This document shows positions 14,331 through 14,880 of a stretch of DNA of 14,880 nt, piece by piece (positions within the stretch are counted from its first letter, which is position 1; each line of letters opens with the position of its first letter). The notes beneath the pieces are model-generated. The model made no database searches, was not told the origin of the DNA, and worked only from the letters and a program-made list of their open reading frames with translations. Source of the DNA: Methylaequor sp002691245 (GTDB lineage Bacteria; Pseudomonadota; Alphaproteobacteria; Methylaequorales; Methylaequoraceae); assembly GCA_002691245.1 (NCBI GenBank), contig NZHH01000012.1:1-14880 (forward strand), given 5' to 3'. A program made the translations under genes and the position numbers.

Positions 14331-14787
14331 AAAATATGAAGAATTTTTAAATTTAAATTACTTAGTTTCGTTTGTAATTGTAATCTCGATTTTTTTGAAA
14401 TTTAAATATGAAAAAGTTAAAAAGGTTTCTTCAAGAATTATTAATTACATTATGTTCATTATTGGTGTTATTCATGGATTATCTAACTCGGGTGGATCTT
14501 TACTTTCACTTTTTTTGATAAATATAAATAATAAAAATAAATTGTTAAGTAGGATAAATATAACTTTTTTCTACTTATTTTTAGCTTTGTTTCAGTATTT
14601 ATTGTTTCAAATTTTGTTTTATAAGATCCCACAGTCTAGTGAACTTATAGCAATAATTGTATCTGTTTCTGTGGGATTTATTTTGGGAAATAATATTGAA
14701 AAAATAATTGATAGCAAAACTTTTGATAAATTTGTAATTGTTATTACTGCTTTAGCAGCAGTTTTTTTATTAACTAAATCCATTTAA
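14311..14787 (+). CDS. TauE/SafE-family membrane permease, C-terminal part after a frameshift
   Basis: This frame is open from the A/T run at 14270-14288; the TTG at 14311 is only its first start-like codon. It encodes several hydrophobic segments: LVSFVIVISIFLKF, then MFIIGVIHGLSNSGGSLLSLFLI, the glycine-rich second-repeat signature of TauE/SafE. FFYLFLALFQYLLFQILF, a glycine-containing helix (IVSVSVGFILGN) and a last helix (VIVITALAAVFLL) follow. Joined to the preceding fragment it makes a full-length permease of 248 residues. It ends about 16 bp from the 23S rRNA 3' end on the opposite strand, with no obvious hairpin terminator between them. Confidence 0.75.
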   Translation: MGLVLLKKYEEFLNLNYLVSFVIVISIFLKFKYEKVKKVSSRIINYIMFIIGVIHGLSNSGGSLLSLFLININNKNKLLSRINITFFYLFLALFQYLLFQILFYKIPQSSELIAIIVSVSVGFILGNNIEKIIDSKTFDKFVIVITALAAVFLLTKSI

Positions 14788-14802
14788 AATTTTTTTCAGT
14801 GC

Positions 14803-14880
14803 ATAAATCAAGCCAATTGAGCTATTAGTACTGGTCAGCTGCACGCATTACTGCGCTTCCACATCCAGCCTATCAACGTG
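14803..14880 (-). rRNA. rrl: 23S rRNA, 3' end (partial)
   Basis: The minus strand reads CACGTTGATAGGCTGGATGT, GGAAGCGCAGTAATGCGTGC, AGCTGACCAGTACTAATAGC, TCAATTGGCTTGATTT. This is the conserved last stretch of bacterial 23S rRNA (E. coli ends GTTGATAGGCCGGGTGTGTA...GGTACTAATGAACC...GGCTTAACC). GGCTTGATT is the usual alphaproteobacterial end, so the 3' boundary (about 14803-14806) is approximate. G+C content rises sharply here. No 5S rRNA follows in the window. The gene is transcribed towards the glycan island. Confidence 0.93.

Noticed and set aside
14788..14803. 5S rRNA or tRNA next to the 23S end
   Set aside because: Only about 16 A+T-rich bases lie between the 23S end and the permease stop; no room and no matching sequence.
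1..14880. CRISPR array, insertion sequence or integrase
   Set aside because: No spaced direct repeats, no transposase motifs and no terminal inverted repeats seen; repeats are simple A/T runs.

Overview
The window is extremely A+T-rich, with coding sequence full of Lys, Asn, Ile and Phe codons, long A/T runs, and 1-5 nt gaps or 4-nt overlaps between genes. The right edge (about 14803-14880, minus strand) is the 3' end of a 23S rRNA gene of alphaproteobacterial type. No 5S rRNA follows it; a surface-glycan gene island does. A 23S separated from its 5S by a polysaccharide island is the known layout of hypervariable region 2 in SAR11 (Pelagibacterales). I therefore infer a SAR11-like marine alphaproteobacterium. 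The taxon is an inference, since only about 80 bases of rRNA are present. There is no gene-free stretch longer than about 75 bases outside the rRNA end.

Layout, left to right. (1) 1-546, minus: a HisF paralogue of the surface-sugar amidination type, cut by the window edge. (2) 608-1843, plus: a GT4-like glycosyltransferase. (3) 1845-8825, minus: a seven-gene nonulosonic (legionaminic-type) acid operon. In transcription order it holds legI (broken by a frameshift), legB, legC, legG, a sugar formyltransferase, a PIG-L deacetylase and a CBS/nucleotidyltransferase (PtmE-like). (4) 8901-9560, plus: a PglD/NeuD/LegH-type acyltransferase, divergent from legI. (5) 9566-13967, minus: a tightly coupled operon of an ATP-sulfurylase-like gene, a pyruvate-kinase-like gene, an APS-kinase-like gene and an alkaline-phosphatase/sulfatase-superfamily gene (split by a frameshift). 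(6) 14040-14787, plus: a TauE/SafE permease (also frameshifted), converging on the 23S end.

How the genes work together. PtmE-like, LegB, LegC, LegH, LegG and LegI cover nucleotide-hexosamine to a legionaminic-type acid. The CMP-activating enzyme (LegF/NeuA) is not in the window. The HisF paralogue, deacetylase and formyltransferase suggest that the amino groups carry non-standard substituents such as amidino or formyl. The right-hand operon looks like synthesis of an activated oxyanion donor, PAPS or an analogue. It includes a divergent pyruvate-kinase-like enzyme that keeps nearly all catalytic residues. This trio is the most unusual part of the window.

Three genes (legI, the sulfatase-like gene, the TauE permease) are each broken by one frameshift at an A10-A11 homopolymer (T10-T11 as written for the two minus-strand genes). 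This could be homopolymer sequencing error, real phase variation, or transcriptional slippage. The sequence alone cannot decide.
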